Source: Acidobacteriota bacterium (GTDB taxonomy: Bacteria; Acidobacteriota; Vicinamibacteria; Vicinamibacterales; UBA2999). Taken from it: a stretch of 6,413 nucleotides of DNA. The stretch lies in assembly GCA_947478985.1 (NCBI GenBank), contig CANJYC010000113.1, positions 1 through 6,413 on the forward strand, written 5' to 3'. Position 1 is the stretch's first letter. Each line of letters opens with the position of its first letter. Positions 4,616 to 6,413 of this stretch are shown here, piece by piece. The notes under the pieces were generated by a model. It did not search any database. It was not told where the DNA came from and saw only the letters and a list, made by a program, of their open reading frames with translations. The position numbers were made by a program, and so were the translations under genes.

Positions 4616-5428
4616 TCAACGGGCGACGGTGACGCGCAGGAAGGTCGCGGGAATCGCGGTGGCGCCTGTGGCCCCACGCTGGTTCTGGCGCTCGAAGAGC
4701 GCCTCGAGCTCCCGCTGAAGATCTGCCGTCCTGCCGTTCTGTTCGGCCGCGGCGAACGCATTCATCGTGGGCCCGTAGAAATCGCGGAAGTCCGCGACAA
4801 ACGCGGACGGCGTGCCCGACGGCCTGAAGGTGAAGGTGTCCCTGACGAACGAGACCTTCTCGGCCGGGACACCAGCGGCCCCGAATCGCTCGATCGCGTG
4901 GCTCTCGACACCCCACGTCATGGGGCTGACGAATCCCTCTGGCGGTGGCGGCGCGTAGGCGGAACTGATCTTCAGGATCTGCGCCACGAGTGTCGGGTCG
5001 TTGGGAATCCAGTTGCCCATCACGATCCGGCCACCGGGTCTGGTCACCCGCAGCATTTCCTTCGCCACGTCGAATGGCTTCGGCGCGAACATGGCGCCGA
5101 AGATGCTGACGACGAGGTCGAAGCGCTGATCGGCGAGGTTGTGCAGATCGGTCGCATCGCCTTCCTGGAAGCGGCAATTCGTCAGCCCCTCGTCCTGGGC
5201 CCGCCTGTTCCCTGCGTCAACGAGATTCCTCGCGATGTCGACGCCGAGCACGTCAGCGCCACGCCTCGCCATCGGCAGGGCCGTCGTCCCATCGCCGCAT
5301 CCGAGATCCAGCACCTTCATGCCCGCGGTGACACCCAGTCCGGCGACGAGTGCCTCTCCGCTCTCCCGCATGCTGGCCGCAATGCGCGTGAAGTCACCCT
5401 TTTCCCACAAGGCCTTGTTCGGATTCAT
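4616..5428 (-). CDS. Class I SAM-dependent methyltransferase
   Basis: The 270-residue product transfers a methyl group from S-adenosylmethionine to an unidentified acceptor. The Rossmann-fold motifs are clear: motif I VLDLGCGDGTTALPMA at 39-54, the ribose-binding acidic residue in GVDIA (D64), the adenine-contact segment GDATDL (90-95), and motif IV FDLVVSIFGAMF (103-114), followed by EMLRVTRPGGRIVMGNW. The N-terminus MNPNKALWEKGDFTRIA and the C-terminus IPATFLRVTVAR are typical of a widespread group annotated only as methyltransferase-domain proteins. The frame is open to 5548, but the ATG at 5428 was chosen because a GGGAGGG ribosome binding site (5444-5438) lies 9 nt upstream and the family start matches. 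It follows the AraC-type regulator by 153 bases and precedes the dioxygenase by 66, so it may belong to the same response. Acceptor specificity (small molecule, UbiE-like) cannot be read. Confidence 0.9.
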   Translation of the reverse strand: MNPNKALWEKGDFTRIAASMRESGEALVAGLGVTAGMKVLDLGCGDGTTALPMARRGADVLGVDIARNLVDAGNRRAQDEGLTNCRFQEGDATDLHNLADQRFDLVVSIFGAMFAPKPFDVAKEMLRVTRPGGRIVMGNWIPNDPTLVAQILKISSAYAPPPPEGFVSPMTWGVESHAIERFGAAGVPAEKVSFVRDTFTFRPSGTPSAFVADFRDFYGPTMNAFAAAEQNGRTADLQRELEALFERQNQRGATGATAIPATFLRVTVAR

Positions 5429-5437
5429 GGACGTTGT

Positions 5438-5444
5438 CCCTCCC
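5438..5444 (-). promoter_or_regulatory. Methyltransferase ribosome binding site
   Basis: GGGAGGG on the minus strand lies 9 nt before the ATG at 5428. It decides this start against the upstream open frame reaching 5548. Confidence 0.6.
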
Positions 5445-5483
5445 AGGACGGCAGCTCTGGCTTGCTGCAACCAGGTTGATGCA

Positions 5484-5496
5484 CGATCGTCGATCG
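5484..5496. promoter_or_regulatory. Interrupted palindrome upstream of the methyltransferase gene
   Basis: CGATCGTCGATCG has 5-base arms (CGATC/GATCG) around three bases, 56 nt upstream of the methyltransferase start in the 153-base gap that follows the AraC-type gene. It could be part of a regulator site. In GC-rich DNA such a short repeat may also arise by chance, and no clear -35/-10 pair is seen beside it. Confidence 0.25.
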
Positions 5497-5581
5497 GAGG
5501 AGCCCCGTGGAGCCATAGCCAGGGCACCGCGTTGCCTGCTCGAAACACCGGACGTGTGAGGCGGCCGGTCTGGCGGGTCTG

Positions 5582-6413
5582 CTAGCGGTTCGAACGCCGC
5601 CACGTGGCTGGGGCCGCGCCAATGGCTTTCTTGAACGCGCGCGAGAATGCGGCTTCCGAGTCGTACCCGACAGCCTCGGCCACCTGTGCGAGGGAGGCGC
5701 TGGTCATGCGGAGCTTCTGCGTGGCGACCTGCATGCGCCAGTTCGCGAGGTAGCGCATGGGCGGCACGCCAATCAGTCGGATGAAGCGGTCGGCCAGCGC
5801 GGAGCGCGACAAGCCGACTTCACGTCCGAGGTCATCGACCGTCCAGCACCGCGCGACGTCGCGGTGGAGCAGTGCCAGCGCCCGCGCCACGTAGGGTTCG
5901 CGCAGCCCGGCGAGCCAGCCGCTCTGGCCCTCGGTCAGCGTCTCCGCGTAGCGCCGCACCGCCTCCACAAACAGCAGCTCCGACAGTTTGGCGAGCACGG
6001 TCTCCGACCCCGGGCGGCCGGCGGCAACTTCTTCGGCGGCGTACTGGAATGTCGATCGAATCCATTCGGCCTTCCCGCCTTCCTCGGCGCTGAGTTTCAG
6101 CAGGGGTGGGAGCGCTGAGAGCACCGGATTGCCTTCGGCACCGGCGCAGCCGAGAAAGCCACAGACCACTCGCGTCCGTCCGCCTGTGCCGCCGTGATGA
6201 ATGGACAGCAGTCCGCCGCTTGTGGGCGGCCGGATGATATCGCCCGCCGCCGCAGGCGGCAGGTTGAGGTTGCTGCCCATCAGGTGGCGGTCGTTGCGCG
6301 GCACCAGCACGACATCGCCGGCCCCGAGCGTGACGCGATCCCCGCCCTCACCTGCGACGCACACATCGAGTGCGCCCTCGACGATGTAGTGATACGGAAT
6401 CACATGGGACGCC
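5582..6413 (-). CDS. AraC-family transcriptional regulator with cupin-type N-terminus, truncated by window edge
   Basis: About 276 codons are visible of a DNA-binding regulator. Numbering from the GTG at 6403: the first 45 residues belong to a cupin_6-like sensor domain (PYHYIVEGALDV, then GAGDVVLVPRNDRHLMGS). A helical middle follows (about 110-165). The C-terminal AraC DNA-binding domain at about 172-270 has two helix-turn-helix units: WTVDDLGREVGLSRSALADR at 187-206, and LAQVAEAVGYDSEAAFSRAFKK at 238-259, followed by G-A-A-P-A-T-W-R-R. The frame runs open past the GTG to the window end (ASHVIPYHY), and family members carry roughly 50 more residues, so the GTG is not the true start. The methyltransferase follows on the same strand after 153 bases and is the likely target together with the dioxygenase. 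The effector is unknown; the cupin pocket suggests a small molecule. Confidence 0.9.
   Translation of the reverse strand, partial: ASHVIPYHYIVEGALDVCVAGEGGDRVTLGAGDVVLVPRNDRHLMGSNLNLPPAAAGDIIRPPTSGGLLSIHHGGTGGRTRVVCGFLGCAGAEGNPVLSALPPLLKLSAEEGGKAEWIRSTFQYAAEEVAAGRPGSETVLAKLSELLFVEAVRRYAETLTEGQSGWLAGLREPYVARALALLHRDVARCWTVDDLGREVGLSRSALADRFIRLIGVPPMRYLANWRMQVATQKLRMTSASLAQVAEAVGYDSEAAFSRAFKKAIGAAPATWRRSNR

Noticed and set aside
3377..5479. A 700-codon plus-strand open frame
   Set aside because: It is antisense to the rodZ-like, dioxygenase and methyltransferase genes, which all happen to lie in the same minus-strand frame, so one antisense frame stays open through them. The translation is rich in Arg, His and Gly, low in hydrophobic segments and has no recognisable motif. 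The minus-strand genes have full family signatures.
5429..5548. 40-residue N-terminal extension of the methyltransferase from an upstream ATG
   Set aside because: A GGGAGGG site sits 9 nt before the ATG at 5428, and the extension has no family similarity.
6401..6403. GTG (minus strand) as the start of the AraC-type regulator
   Set aside because: The frame continues to the window end with family-like residues (ASHVIPYHY), and the cupin domain would lack its beginning.

Overview
The window is GC-rich DNA with compact, mostly bacterial-style gene packing. It contains no RNA gene, no CRISPR array and no intact insertion sequence. A RodZ-like envelope protein, an AraC/cupin regulator and a YgiD/LigB-type dioxygenase fit a free-living, GC-rich Gram-negative bacterium. 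An acidobacterial or proteobacterial lineage is possible, but no gene here fixes the phylum. No stretch longer than about 300 bases lacks a gene; the longest gap is the 172-base divergent region at 1977-2148.

Left part (1-2656, accessory): the window opens inside a superfamily 2 helicase carrying a C-terminal DUF3427 domain, a protein type often met in defence islands. Tail-to-tail with it lies a ribbon-helix-helix antitoxin on the minus strand. Its toxin partner survives only as about ten recognisable codons, joined by a TGATG stop/start overlap, so this looks like a decayed ParD/ParE- or RelBE-type module with a solo antitoxin. Divergent from it is an apparently intact BrnT/BrnA toxin-antitoxin pair, with brnA starting 83 nt inside brnT. 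Both divergent genes have a -10-like hexamer exactly 6 nt upstream of the start codon, which suggests leaderless transcripts.

Middle (2657-3730): a 52-residue zinc-ribbon protein with a strong ribosome binding site and a TTG start runs convergently into a RodZ-like helix-turn-helix/membrane protein. The two stop codons share the palindrome CTAG.

Right part (3731-6413, minus strand, read from right to left): an AraC-family regulator with a cupin-type N-terminus (cut by the window edge), a class I SAM-dependent methyltransferase, a YgiD/DOPA-type extradiol dioxygenase, then the rodZ-like gene. The spacing (153, 66 and 51 bases) allows a regulated cluster. The dioxygenase also has its own candidate promoter next to a perfect 14-bp palindrome. 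Regulator, methyltransferase and ring-cleavage-type dioxygenase suggest a small response unit for an aromatic or phenolic compound, but the substrate cannot be read from the sequence.

The most noteworthy parts are the toxin remnant beside its retained antitoxin, the paired leaderless-type starts of the two divergent toxin-antitoxin loci, and the palindrome/promoter block before the dioxygenase gene.
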